Below, piece after piece: positions 32,875 to 41,237 of a stretch of 64,000 bases of DNA. Position 1 is the stretch's first letter; the number at the start of each line of letters is the position of its first letter. A model generated the notes under the pieces. That model ran no database searches, was not told the DNA's origin, and saw nothing but the letters and a program-made list of their open reading frames with translations. A program made the translations under genes and the position numbers. This DNA comes from Microbacterium croceum (GTDB taxonomy: Bacteria; Actinomycetota; Actinomycetes; Actinomycetales; Microbacteriaceae), in contig NZ_JAHWXN010000001.1 in the NCBI RefSeq assembly GCF_023091245.1, forward strand, positions 2,232,001 to 2,296,000. Direction: 5' to 3'.

Positions 32875-35358
32875 ATGGCGGCCCCCCGAAGCCTCGACGA
32901 GCTCTGCATCGCTCTCGGCAGCAGACGTTCCGCTGCGGGGTCTCCCTCCTACGCCGAGATAGCCCGGCGCATCGGTGCGTTGCGCGGGGGAGAAGAGCCG
33001 GCGAAGGTGACCGTCTACGACTGCTTCCGCCCGGGGCGCCGCCGGGTGGATGCTCGGCTCATCGGCGAGATCGTCTGGGTGCTCGGGGGAGACTCGGCCG
33101 AGGCTGCGAGATGGCAGGAGTATGCGGGCTCGCTGAACGGGAGACGGCCCGGTGTGCACATCGAGACGACGTTCGCGCCGCGTCGGGCGCCGGGAGCGGA
33201 GATCGGGCGTGAGGCGCTGATCGCCTCCCTGCCCCCGGCAGAGGTCACCCTGCTGTCCGGGCTGCCGGGGATCGGGAAGAGCACGCTCGCCTCCGCATTG
33301 GTACCCGTTGGAGCTGTCCTCACGGTCGACCTGCGCGGATCGGACCCGGATCGGCCGGCGCCGGATCCGATCGACGTGCTGCGCCGCATGCTGGGAGGTT
33401 TGGGCCACCGTTCCCTGCCGTATGAGCTTGCCCGGCTGCGGGAGCGTGTGTGTGCCGAGGCGGCGGGACGAGTGGTCGTGATCGAGGACCTGGGCTCTGG
33501 GTACCCTGTCGTGGAGCTCATCGTGCCGGGAGTCCGCTACGTGCTCACGTCCCGCATCGACCTCGAACCGATCGCGGTGCGGCTGCGGGAGCAGGGGTTC
33601 ACCGCCGTCCACCGTGCTCTCGGGCCGCTCGACGATGTGGCATCCAGAAGACTGCTCCGCCACATGCTCGCCGACCGGGATGCGGCCCGTGCCGACAGGC
33701 CTGATGCTCCGGTGGAGGGTGAAGCTCTCGACCGCATCGTGGCGGTGGGTGGGGGACTTCCCCTCGACCTCGCGATGCTTGCGGGCATCGTGGGGGAACA
33801 CCGCGGGTGGACTTTCGACGACCTGGCTTCCCGCTTCGAGCAGGAGCCGCGCGATGCGCGCATCAGGCCAGTGCTCGAAGCGGCGACCCGCTCTCTGCCC
33901 ACGCGCGATGCGGGGCTGCTGGCCGACATCGCCCTCCTCGACCGCGAGGTGGATGAAGTCCTTCTGCTCGGGGCCATCGGAACGAGCGCGGAGAAGGGGC
34001 TGGAACGGCTCAGAGCTCGTCACCTGATCGAGCGACGCGACGGGCATGTGCAGATGCATGCGACAGTGTTCGCCTTCGCTGCAGATCGCTCACGGTCGCT
34101 GCGTCCTGTCTCAACGCGTCGCGCTTTCGTGGAGCGGATGTCGGACGCCCTGCGTGAGGTGATCGCCCGTGATCGGGATTACGCCGCGCGGGAGGCGGGC
34201 ACCGTTCTGGCCGTGGCGAGCGCGGCTAGGGAACACGGTCTGGACAGTGCTGTGGAGCAGCTGGCGATCGCGGCGCATCCGGGGCTGGCGCGCTGGTCGA
34301 TGTGGGATGAGTCCCTCCGTCTGCACGACCTCGCCGCACGCGGCGCTGCACTCACCCTCGTCCCTGACATCGCGCTGGGGATCGCCCAGTGTGCCGAGAA
34401 GCTCGGACGATTCGATCAGGCTCTGGTGACCCTTCATCGCGTGCGACGAGTGGCCCAGGGGGCGGCGCTCGCCCGGACGTGGAATCAGATCGGCAACGTG
34501 CAACGCTGGATGAGCCATCTCGACGATGCGCTGGTGTCCTACCAGAAGGCGATCGACGTGGCGCGCACCTTCGATGATCGCGTGGTCGAGGGGCGCGCGA
34601 TGGGGAACCACGCGGATACGCTCCGCATCGTGGCGCGGTACGACGAAGCGGAGCGCCACTACGCCGCAGCCCTCGAGATAGCGCTGGCAGCCGGGGACGA
34701 GCTCAACGTCGTCATCGTGCGCGGGAACAGAGCCCTGTGTCTGCTGGCCGTAGGACGCCTCGACGAAGCCCGGACTGAACTGCACGCACTTCTCGAGGAT
34801 TCGCAGGGACGCTCGCTGCCGTACGTGAGGCGCACGATGGCGCTGATCTCGGAGGCATGCGGTGACGACATCAGTGCGCGAGAGTGGATCGGTGATGCCC
34901 TGGACTCCCCGCGCGGCTCCGGCGAGTACGGAACCGAGGCCGACCTGGTTCTGCTCGGCGCCCGCATCGACGCGCGCGAAGGCAGATCGTCGCAGGCGAG
35001 GCGGGCAGCCGAGGGTGTGCTCGCCGATGCGGAGCGGGCCGGGTCCCCGTTGATCGCCACGGAAGCGGCCAACTCGCTGGCAGAGATACTGCTGAGCCGC
35101 GACTCCCTGGCGGGGGTGGATCGTACGGAGGCTCTCGCCGAAGCCGAACGCCATGCGCGGGAAGCGCGAGGCATCGCAGAGGCCACCGGTGACCGTGCGG
35201 AGGTGGCTCGCAGTGACGGCATCCTGGCGCGTGCCGCCTGCGCAGCTGGTCACCGCTCGCGTGCCGTCGAGCTGGCATCGGCATCGGATGAGCTGTATCG
35301 GCGACTGGGCCATCGAATGGCCCGCGAACTCGACTCAGCGGCCGACACCTCGAAGTGA
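32875..35358 (+). CDS. STAND-type NTPase with N-terminal HTH-like domain and TPR-like repeats
   Basis: 827 residues. Residues 1-90 form an Xre-like helical domain typical of actinobacterial regulators (RSLDELCIALGSRRSAAGSP, VTVYDCFRPGRRRVDARLI). An NB-ARC/AAA-type NTPase follows, with Walker A GLPGIGKSTLAS near residue 130, a Walker B-like RVVVIEDLGSGY near 200 and a sensor region YVLTSRIDLEPI near 222. A winged-helix/linker comes next, and the C-terminal ~350 residues are TPR-like (ALVTLHRVRRVAQGAALART, QIGNVQRWMSHLDDALVSYQKA). Such proteins act as ligand-gated switches in transcription or stress responses. No target gene is evident. The start follows a TAGGCT element. Confidence 0.85.
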   Translation: MAAPRSLDELCIALGSRRSAAGSPSYAEIARRIGALRGGEEPAKVTVYDCFRPGRRRVDARLIGEIVWVLGGDSAEAARWQEYAGSLNGRRPGVHIETTFAPRRAPGAEIGREALIASLPPAEVTLLSGLPGIGKSTLASALVPVGAVLTVDLRGSDPDRPAPDPIDVLRRMLGGLGHRSLPYELARLRERVCAEAAGRVVVIEDLGSGYPVVELIVPGVRYVLTSRIDLEPIAVRLREQGFTAVHRALGPLDDVASRRLLRHMLADRDAARADRPDAPVEGEALDRIVAVGGGLPLDLAMLAGIVGEHRGWTFDDLASRFEQEPRDARIRPVLEAATRSLPTRDAGLLADIALLDREVDEVLLLGAIGTSAEKGLERLRARHLIERRDGHVQMHATVFAFAADRSRSLRPVSTRRAFVERMSDALREVIARDRDYAAREAGTVLAVASAAREHGLDSAVEQLAIAAHPGLARWSMWDESLRLHDLAARGAALTLVPDIALGIAQCAEKLGRFDQALVTLHRVRRVAQGAALARTWNQIGNVQRWMSHLDDALVSYQKAIDVARTFDDRVVEGRAMGNHADTLRIVARYDEAERHYAAALEIALAAGDELNVVIVRGNRALCLLAVGRLDEARTELHALLEDSQGRSLPYVRRTMALISEACGDDISAREWIGDALDSPRGSGEYGTEADLVLLGARIDAREGRSSQARRAAEGVLADAERAGSPLIATEAANSLAEILLSRDSLAGVDRTEALAEAERHAREARGIAEATGDRAEVARSDGILARAACAAGHRSRAVELASASDELYRRLGHRMARELDSAADTSK

Positions 35359-35384
35359 GGGCGACCGCTGAATCGACACGTCGG

Positions 35385-36242
35385 TCAGTTGCTACGGGGG
35401 TAGGTGTAGAACCCTTCTCCGGTCGCGACGCCGAGCTTGCCCTGGTCGATGTAGCGCTCCTTGATGAGATCGGCGAAGGCCTGCTGCTTCGCGTCGCCCA
35501 TCCGGGAGATGTTGTAGGCGGTGGTGAGCCCGACGATGTCGTAGATCTCGAACGGGCCGGCGGGTGCGCCGGTACCGATGCGCCAGGTGGCGTCGATGGC
35601 CTCGGGCTCGGCGATGCCGTCGACCAGGAGCTCACCGGCTGCCTGCAGGAAGGGCACCAGCAGCGAGTTGAGCAGGTAGCCCGCCTTCTCCTTCTTGATC
35701 TCGATCGGCACCATGCCGATCTGGCGTGCGAACGCGACGACCTGCTCGTAGACAGCGGGATCGGTGGCGGGGGTGCCCATGACCTCGGCGGTGTTGTGCG
35801 ACCAGATCTCGTTCGCGAAGTGCAGTGCGAGGAAACGGTCAGGGCGGCCGGTCGATTCGGCCAGCGCGCTCGGGAGCAGAGTCGAGGAGTTCGTGGCGAA
35901 GACGGTCGTCGAGGGAGCGGCGGCGGCGATCGTGCGATAGATGCCCTGCTTCAGCTCCAGGTTCTCCGGAACGGCCTCGATCACGAGGTCAGCGGCCGAG
36001 ACGGCGTCGGCGAGGTCGGCGCTCAGACGGATGCGCGCGATCGCGGCTGCCGCGCCTCCATCAGCAGCTCCCGCGATGCCGTCGGTCGCGTACCGCACGG
36101 CGAGTCCTTGGAAGCGCTCTGCGGCGCGGTCGAGTGCCGGCTGGTCGATGTCGTACGCGACGACGTCGAATCCGTGGAAGGCGGTCTGGAACGCGATCTG
36201 CGATCCGAGGACGCCGGTGCCGAGGACGGTGATGTTCTTCAT
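35385..36242 (-). CDS. 3-hydroxyacyl-CoA dehydrogenase (3-hydroxybutyryl-CoA type)
   Basis: 285 residues from ATG 36242, behind AGGAAGAG. The N-terminal NAD-binding motif is ITVLGTGVLGSQIAFQTAFHG. The usual GAGxMGxGIA is modified to GTGVLGSQIA. The catalytic region FLALHFANEIWSHNTAEVM has His near residue 137. The C-terminal 3HCDH domain contains GYLLNSLLVPFLQAAGELL. It is a stand-alone dehydrogenase (about 285 residues) that oxidises 3-hydroxyacyl-CoA with NAD. It lies 60 bases after the MarR gene on the same strand, so MarR probably controls it. Confidence 0.92.
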   Translation of the reverse strand: MKNITVLGTGVLGSQIAFQTAFHGFDVVAYDIDQPALDRAAERFQGLAVRYATDGIAGAADGGAAAAIARIRLSADLADAVSAADLVIEAVPENLELKQGIYRTIAAAAPSTTVFATNSSTLLPSALAESTGRPDRFLALHFANEIWSHNTAEVMGTPATDPAVYEQVVAFARQIGMVPIEIKKEKAGYLLNSLLVPFLQAAGELLVDGIAEPEAIDATWRIGTGAPAGPFEIYDIVGLTTAYNISRMGDAKQQAFADLIKERYIDQGKLGVATGEGFYTYPRSN

Positions 36243-36302
36243 TTCTCTTCCTTCTGTGGTGACCTTGTGGGTCGGGTTCCGCGCGTGCACCGAGGCGCCC
36301 GG

Positions 36303-36740
36303 TCAGGGCTGTTCGGCACTGTGGTCGAAGCGCTCGAGGTCGTGGGCGAACCGGGCGACCTCGTCGTCGGTCCACGCAGCCAGGTGCGCGTCGATGATCT
36401 GCTGCAGCGTGTCGAGCGTGCCGCGGTACGCGGTCGTTCCTGAGGGCGTGAGTTCGAGCGGTCGACCCCGCCCGGAGTCGCTCGGCACCTCGCGGACGAT
36501 CCCGAGCGCGGTGAGCGTGGCGAGTTGGCGGGACACGGTGGAGCGGTTCAGCCGGAACATGCGCGCGATGTCGATGGAGCGGATGCCGGGCTGTTCCGCG
36601 ATGGCCATCACGATGGACTGGTCCGTCACCGACAGGGGGGTGTCGTCGAATCGGGCGTCGGCCAGGCCGCGGCGAGTGATCGCGACGAGGGACCGGAGCA
36701 CCGTTGCGCTGTGCCGATCTCGTTGTTCCGCAGTTCCCAT
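36303..36740 (-). CDS. MarR-family transcriptional regulator
   Basis: 145 residues. The winged helix is at residues 45-105 (MAIAEQPGIRSIDIARMF, RLNRSTVSRQLATLTALG, then wing EVPSDSGRGRPLELTPSG). AGGAGGAG precedes the ATG. The open frame upstream is antisense to pepN. Two matching inverted repeats lie just upstream at 36751-36794, giving strong evidence of autoregulation. It is followed by the 3-hydroxyacyl-CoA dehydrogenase, so an acyl-CoA or aromatic ligand is likely. Confidence 0.92.
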   Translation of the reverse strand: MGTAEQRDRHSATVLRSLVAITRRGLADARFDDTPLSVTDQSIVMAIAEQPGIRSIDIARMFRLNRSTVSRQLATLTALGIVREVPSDSGRGRPLELTPSGTTAYRGTLDTLQQIIDAHLAAWTDDEVARFAHDLERFDHSAEQP

Positions 36741-36750
36741 CGCTCCTCCT

Positions 36751-36794
36751 GTTGTCTTATACAACGTTACGCGCGTATGTTGCATTCCGCAACA
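36751..36794. promoter_or_regulatory. Two MarR operator boxes
   Basis: GTTGT-N5-ACAAC at 36751-36765 and TGTTGC-N5-GCAACA at 36778-36794 share the pattern GTTGY-N5-RCAAC. Their centres are 28 bases apart, in the 99-base gap between the MarR gene and pepN. Confidence 0.72.
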
Positions 36795-36839
36795 GGCGAG
36801 AGATCGGGATCGGGTCGCGTCGGATGACAGGATGGATGC

Positions 36840-39323
36840 ATGGACACCGCCAATCTCACCCGCGAGGAGACGGCGGCGCGATCCGCTGCTGTCGTCGTGC
36901 ACAGCATCCGCGTCGAGCTCGATCTGACGGGCGCCACCGATCCTCGTAACAGCGGCTTCCCGACCGTCACGACGATCGACTTCGACGCGACGGCACCGGA
37001 GACCTGGCTCGACTTCATCGGCGAGTCCGTGGATCGCGTCACGCTCAACGGCGTGGAGCAGATGCCTCGCCATGATGGTGCCCGGATCGCTCTGGAAGGA
37101 CTTGCTGCGCACAACGTCGTCGTGGTCGAGGCGGTCGGCACGTACAGCCGTTCCGGTGAGGGCCTTCACCGCTTCGTCGACCCGGCGGACGGCGAGACGT
37201 ACCTCTACACGCAGTACGAGCCAGCGGATTCTCGCCGGGTGATGGCCTGCTTCGAGCAGCCGGACATCAAAGCGCCGTACACGTTCGTGGTGCGCGCTCC
37301 GGCGGGGTGGGAGGTACTGTCGAACCAGGCCGTTGCGGGCCAGGAGAGCGCGGACGAATGGCAGCGCGTCGAGTTCGCCCCGACGCTGCCGATCTCCAGC
37401 TACATCACTGCCGTCGCTGCCGGACCCTATGTGCGCGTCGAGGGCGAGTGGTCGCGTGAGGATCAGCGGATCGCGCTCGGGCTGTTCGCCCGGCGCTCGC
37501 TCGCGCCGTACCTGGAGTCCGACGAGATCCTCGAGGTCACCCGCCAGGGGCTCGACTTCTTCACCGAGGCATTCGCGTACCCGTATCCCTGGGGAAAGTA
37601 CGACCAGATCTTCGTGCCCGAGTACAACCTCGGCGCGATGGAGAACCCGGGCCTGGTGACGTTCACCGAGGCGTATCTGTCCCGGGGAGCGGCGACCGAG
37701 GCGCAGCGCGCCGCGCGGGCGAACACGATCCTCCACGAGATGGCGCACATGTGGTTCGGCGACCTCGTCACCATGCGCTGGTGGGACGATCTCTGGCTCA
37801 AGGAGTCGTTCGCCGACTATATGGGAGCACACGCCTCCGCCGCGGCCACCCGGTTCACCGATGCCTGGGTGAAGTTCGCCGCCAGCCGCAAGGCGTGGGC
37901 GTATCAGCAGGATCAGCTCCCCACCACGCATCCGATCGTCGCCGACATCACCGACCTCGAGGCGGCGAAGCTGAATTTCGACGGCATCACGTACGCCAAG
38001 GGCGCGGCGGTGCTCAAGCAGCTCGTCGCATTCGTGGGCGAGGACGCATTCTTCGAGGGCGCACGGCGGTACTTCGCCGCTCATGCCTTCGGCAACACGA
38101 CGCTCGATGATCTGCTCGCGCAGCTGAGCGCCGTCTCCGGGCGCGACATGAGCGACTGGTCGCGGGCGTGGCTCGAGACCACCGGCATGTCCACGCTCGC
38201 GCTCGAGGAGGCTGCAGACGGCACGGTCGAGCTCGTGCAGACGGATCCGCGTCCCCATCGCCTGCGCATCGGGATCTATGTACGTGCGGGTGACCGCATC
38301 GTGCGTCAGCAGCAGGTGTCGCTGGACATCGCCGCACCCCGCACGGCCGTCGATCTTCCTCCCGCCGACCTCGTGATCCTGAACGATGACGACCTAACGT
38401 ATGCGAAGGCGCGGCTCGACGAGCGGTCCCTGCGCACCGTCGAGACATCGCTGTCGGCGGTCGAGGACCCGCTGGCGCGGGCGCTGCTCTGGTCCTCGCT
38501 GTGGAACGCGACACGCGACGGCGAACTCGATGCGTCCCGCTATCTCGCTGTCGCCCGCGCGCACGCGCCGTCGGAGTCGAACATCGGCCTGCTCACCGGC
38601 GTCATCGCCGACGCCGCATACGCCGTGCGTCACTTCGCCACGGATGAACGGCGTGCCCAGGAGCAGCGGGCGTGGACCGAGACCGCCTGGGCGGCTCTGC
38701 AGACGGCGGATGCCGGCAGCGACGCGCAGCTGAGCTGGGCCCGTGCCCTCGCCGGTGCCTCGACCTATGACGATCTCCACAGTGCCGATCTGCGCGAGAT
38801 CCTCGACGGCGCGGCACCGGACGGACTCACGGTCGACCCCGATCTGCGGTGGCAGCTGCTCACGGCCCTCGTCACCACCGGGCACGCGACGGGAGAGGAT
38901 ATCGAGGCCGAGTCCGCACGCGACGATACGGGCACCGGACGCACCGCGGCGCGCCGAGCGTGGGCGTCGCGACCGGATGCGGACGTACGGCGTGCTGCCT
39001 GGGACGCCGCCTGGGACGATCTGACGCTCAGCAACGACCATCTGGACGCGGAGATCGCTGGCTTCCGCGCCGGCGGCCGACGCGATCTGATCTCGGCGTT
39101 CGACGCGGCATACTTCGCGCGCATCGGAGCGGTGTGGAGCTCGCGCAGCATCGAGCTCGCCCGTCGACTGGTGATCGGACTGTTCCCCGCGACGGACTCG
39201 CTCGCGCTGGTCGACACCTGGCTCGCCGAGAATGAGACGGCGCCGGCGGCGCTTCTTCGCATCGTGATCGAGCAGCGCGATCATCTCGCACGCGAGCTGC
39301 GGGTGCGGGCTGCTCAGCGTTAG
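36840..39323 (+). CDS. pepN: Aminopeptidase N (M1 family zinc metallopeptidase)
   Basis: 827 residues, normal for actinobacterial PepN. The GAMEN motif is in YNLGAMENPGLVTF near residue 265, the zinc site HEMAHMWFGDLVT near 298, with the third ligand Glu in WLKESFADYMG. The catalytic Tyr lies in the NFDGITYAKGAAV region near residue 385. The C-terminal ERAP1-like helical domain starts near 530. It removes N-terminal residues from peptides in the cytoplasm. ATG 36840 has no strong Shine-Dalgarno. Its stop overlaps that of the convergent APH-like gene by four bases. Confidence 0.96.
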   Translation: MDTANLTREETAARSAAVVVHSIRVELDLTGATDPRNSGFPTVTTIDFDATAPETWLDFIGESVDRVTLNGVEQMPRHDGARIALEGLAAHNVVVVEAVGTYSRSGEGLHRFVDPADGETYLYTQYEPADSRRVMACFEQPDIKAPYTFVVRAPAGWEVLSNQAVAGQESADEWQRVEFAPTLPISSYITAVAAGPYVRVEGEWSREDQRIALGLFARRSLAPYLESDEILEVTRQGLDFFTEAFAYPYPWGKYDQIFVPEYNLGAMENPGLVTFTEAYLSRGAATEAQRAARANTILHEMAHMWFGDLVTMRWWDDLWLKESFADYMGAHASAAATRFTDAWVKFAASRKAWAYQQDQLPTTHPIVADITDLEAAKLNFDGITYAKGAAVLKQLVAFVGEDAFFEGARRYFAAHAFGNTTLDDLLAQLSAVSGRDMSDWSRAWLETTGMSTLALEEAADGTVELVQTDPRPHRLRIGIYVRAGDRIVRQQQVSLDIAAPRTAVDLPPADLVILNDDDLTYAKARLDERSLRTVETSLSAVEDPLARALLWSSLWNATRDGELDASRYLAVARAHAPSESNIGLLTGVIADAAYAVRHFATDERRAQEQRAWTETAWAALQTADAGSDAQLSWARALAGASTYDDLHSADLREILDGAAPDGLTVDPDLRWQLLTALVTTGHATGEDIEAESARDDTGTGRTAARRAWASRPDADVRRAAWDAAWDDLTLSNDHLDAEIAGFRAGGRRDLISAFDAAYFARIGAVWSSRSIELARRLVIGLFPATDSLALVDTWLAENETAPAALLRIVIEQRDHLARELRVRAAQR

Positions 39324-40201
39324 TCCGCCGCGCGCAGCTCCTCGGCCGTGCTGAGCCCCACCGCGCGATAGTCCGGGCGGTCGTCGCTCTGCGTGAGCAG
39401 CATGAGCGAGATGTAGGCCGCCCAGGCGCGCGCGCGAGTCCAGGTCGGCTCGTCGTAGCGGTCCGCTGTCGCGGCCCGGAATGCGGATCGCCCCGGAGCG
39501 TCGAACAGCAGCCAACTCGCGGCCAGGTCGTAGGCAGGGTCACCGGCGGTCACATCACCGAAGTCGATCAGCGCCACCAGCCGCGTGCCTTCGACGATGA
39601 TGTTGCCCGGGTGCAGGTCGCCGTGGATCCATACCCGTTCCGTGCTCGGTGGGGCGAGCACCCCGAGTTCCCATGCGTCGCGAAGCGGAGCCGCCTCGGC
39701 AGAGGCGGGCAGGCGTGAACGCATCGCCTCGTCCCGATTCTGCAACGGCACGCCGCGGACCGGGTTGTGCGGCGCATCGGCGGGAGCAGGGGAGTGCAGC
39801 GCCGACAGCGCTGCTGCGAGGGCGGGCGCCCACGACGCGTTCTGCCGTCGCGGCGCGGTGAGCGCGCTCCCGCCCTCGATCCAGGGAATCACAGACCACG
39901 GCCAGGGGAAGCGATCCGTCGGCACTCCGCAGACGAGGGGCGCGGGGACACGGACGCCGGCGGACGCGAGTCGAGGGGCGATCTCGGGAAGCGCACGCTG
40001 CTCGTTCTCGATCAGCGGTGCGGCTGCGGCGCGTCGCGGCACCCGCACGGCGAAGTCCTCGCCGAGGCGCCAGATCGTGTTGTCCCAGCCATCGGCCAGA
40101 AGTGTCAGGGGCAGCGCGGCGAGGCGAGGCGCCGCAGCACGGAGCAGATCGCGTAGTTCCCAGTCAGCGAGCGCGTGTTCGGCGGCGGGGGAGTCGGCCA
40201 T
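39320..40201 (-). CDS. Aminoglycoside phosphotransferase (APH) family kinase-like protein
   Basis: 293 residues. The kinase-like fold is shown by DGWDNTIWRLGEDFAVRVPRR near residue 40 (nucleotide binding), the catalytic loop WIHGDLHPGNIIVEG near 197 and the metal-binding LVALIDFGDVTAGDPAYDL near 217. The family phosphorylates small molecules. Some members confer antibiotic resistance, but many chromosomal ones, probably including this one, have other substrates (sugars, fructosamines, homoserine). It shares TTAG with the pepN stop (convergent overlap) and is followed upstream by an MBL hydrolase gene two bases away. Confidence 0.9.
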   Translation of the reverse strand: MADSPAAEHALADWELRDLLRAAAPRLAALPLTLLADGWDNTIWRLGEDFAVRVPRRAAAAPLIENEQRALPEIAPRLASAGVRVPAPLVCGVPTDRFPWPWSVIPWIEGGSALTAPRRQNASWAPALAAALSALHSPAPADAPHNPVRGVPLQNRDEAMRSRLPASAEAAPLRDAWELGVLAPPSTERVWIHGDLHPGNIIVEGTRLVALIDFGDVTAGDPAYDLAASWLLFDAPGRSAFRAATADRYDEPTWTRARAWAAYISLMLLTQSDDRPDYRAVGLSTAEELRAAD

Positions 40202-40203
40202 GC

Positions 40204-40842
40204 TCAGAGGTCGAGCGACTCACCGGGTTCGAGCGCGAAGAACTCGCCGCCACCCTGCTCCGTCGCCCACTGCAGGCGCCCGCGGTGCATCGTCTTGCCG
40301 GCGACCGAGAGCGTCATGTCGTGGGTGCCGAATGCGCGCCGGGGCTTCACCGCCAGCACGTAGTCCATCGCGTCGCCGATCTTCAGCCAGGGGGCGCCGA
40401 GTGGGGCGGCGAGTGTGTCGACGTCGACGCTCTGGGGGACGGCGTACGAGTCGCCGGGGTAGTAGAGCTTCTCGTTCACGAGCACGCCGACGTTGTCGAC
40501 TGTGGGGATCGAGGAGTGGATCACCGCGTGAGTACCTCCGAAGAAGCGCAGGGTGAACTCTCCGACCGTCACGGTCTCGCCCGGCGACACGACTGTGATG
40601 TCGTAGCCGTCTGCGGCCGCGGCGACGCCGGCGGGCCCGAAGATCGGGGTGCCGGGAGCAGCGCGCAGGAGTCGATCGAGGTTCTCCGGGGTCCAGTGGT
40701 CGGGGTGCTCATGCGTGAGCACGATGCCGACCAGGCCGTTGAGGTCGTCGAGCGGGGTGGTGAAGGACCCGGGATCGATCACCAGCGTCTGATCGCCCTG
40801 ATCGATGCGGAGGGTGGCATGTTCGAACTTGGTCACGCGCAT
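40204..40842 (-). CDS. Metal-dependent hydrolase, MBL fold
   Basis: 212 residues from ATG 40842. The longer frame runs back through the tRNA-Glu promoter and was trimmed. The metallo-beta-lactamase motif THEHPDHW is near residue 50, FGGTHAVIHSS carries a further ligand His, and FGTHDMTLS is near the C-terminus. It begins MRVTKFEHATLRIDQGDQT, as in UlaG-like small hydrolases (MBL_2 type). It probably cleaves a phosphoester or lactone. The substrate is unknown. It is two bases from the APH-like gene, so the two are likely co-transcribed. Confidence 0.88.
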   Translation of the reverse strand: MRVTKFEHATLRIDQGDQTLVIDPGSFTTPLDDLNGLVGIVLTHEHPDHWTPENLDRLLRAAPGTPIFGPAGVAAAADGYDITVVSPGETVTVGEFTLRFFGGTHAVIHSSIPTVDNVGVLVNEKLYYPGDSYAVPQSVDVDTLAAPLGAPWLKIGDAMDYVLAVKPRRAFGTHDMTLSVAGKTMHRGRLQWATEQGGGEFFALEPGESLDL

Positions 40843-40926
40843 GGGAAGAGTCAACTCCTTCTGGGGTCTCCGGGCAAACCCGATATATGTTCGCCACGCC
40901 CGGGAGTTCGGCACTGTCGGCTCGAT

Positions 40927-40956
40927 TTGGCGCAGCAAGAATCGTCGTGGCATACT
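40927..40956 (+). promoter_or_regulatory. Probable tRNA-Glu promoter
   Basis: TTGGCG (40927-40932) and CATACT (40951-40956) are separated by 18 bases, about 37 bases before the mature tRNA. Confidence 0.5.
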
Positions 40957-40993
40957 TGAACGGTTGTCGCGGGACGGAAACGCTCCGCCAGAC

Positions 40994-41066
40994 GGCCCCA
41001 TCGTATAGCGGCCTAGTACGCCGCCCTCTCACGGCGGTAACGCGGGTTCGAATCCCGCTGGGGTCA
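40994..41066 (+). tRNA. tRNA-Glu (anticodon CUC)
   Basis: 73 bases. The acceptor GGCCCCA / TGGGGTC includes one G-T pair. The anticodon stem CCGCC/GGCGG encloses the loop CTCTCAC, giving anticodon CTC. The T arm is CGGGTTCGAATCCCG. Discriminator A; CCA is not encoded. Confidence 0.95.
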
Positions 41067-41075
41067 CACAACAAC

Positions 41076-41108
41076 ACGAAAGCCCCCGGTTCTCCCGGGG
41101 GCTTTCGT
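41076..41108 (+). terminator. Terminator after tRNA-Glu
   Basis: A 14-base perfect stem, ACGAAAGCCCCCGG / CCGGGGGCTTTCGT, with a TTCTC loop. It starts nine bases after the tRNA. Confidence 0.92.
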
Positions 41109-41190
41109 CGTATCCGGCTCAGGTTGCGGAGCGATGCGAGAACTCGCGGGATGCGCCGTCCCACACGGGCATCCGTGTGGAGGCAGACGA

Positions 41191-41227
41191 GAACGCCGCC
41201 CCCGATCGACGATCAAGGGCGGCGTTC
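41191..41227 (-). terminator. Terminator of the DUF4349/sigma operon
   Basis: GAACGCCGCCC (41191-41201) pairs perfectly with GGGCGGCGTTC (41217-41227). It lies ten bases beyond the DUF4349 stop. A second small hairpin, CCACACGG-GCAT-CCGTGTGG, is at 41161-41180. Confidence 0.75.
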
Positions 41228-41237
41228 GGCACCGTCC

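Noticed and set aside
36303..38258. Long MarR fusion protein (651 codons)
   Set aside because: The upstream part is antisense to pepN. A strong ribosome binding site, AGGAGGAG, precedes the internal ATG at 36740.
39320..40201. Antibiotic-resistance kinase
   Set aside because: The APH-like fold is present, but there is no close similarity that I can recognise to known aminoglycoside kinases and the context is housekeeping, so a resistance call is not supported.
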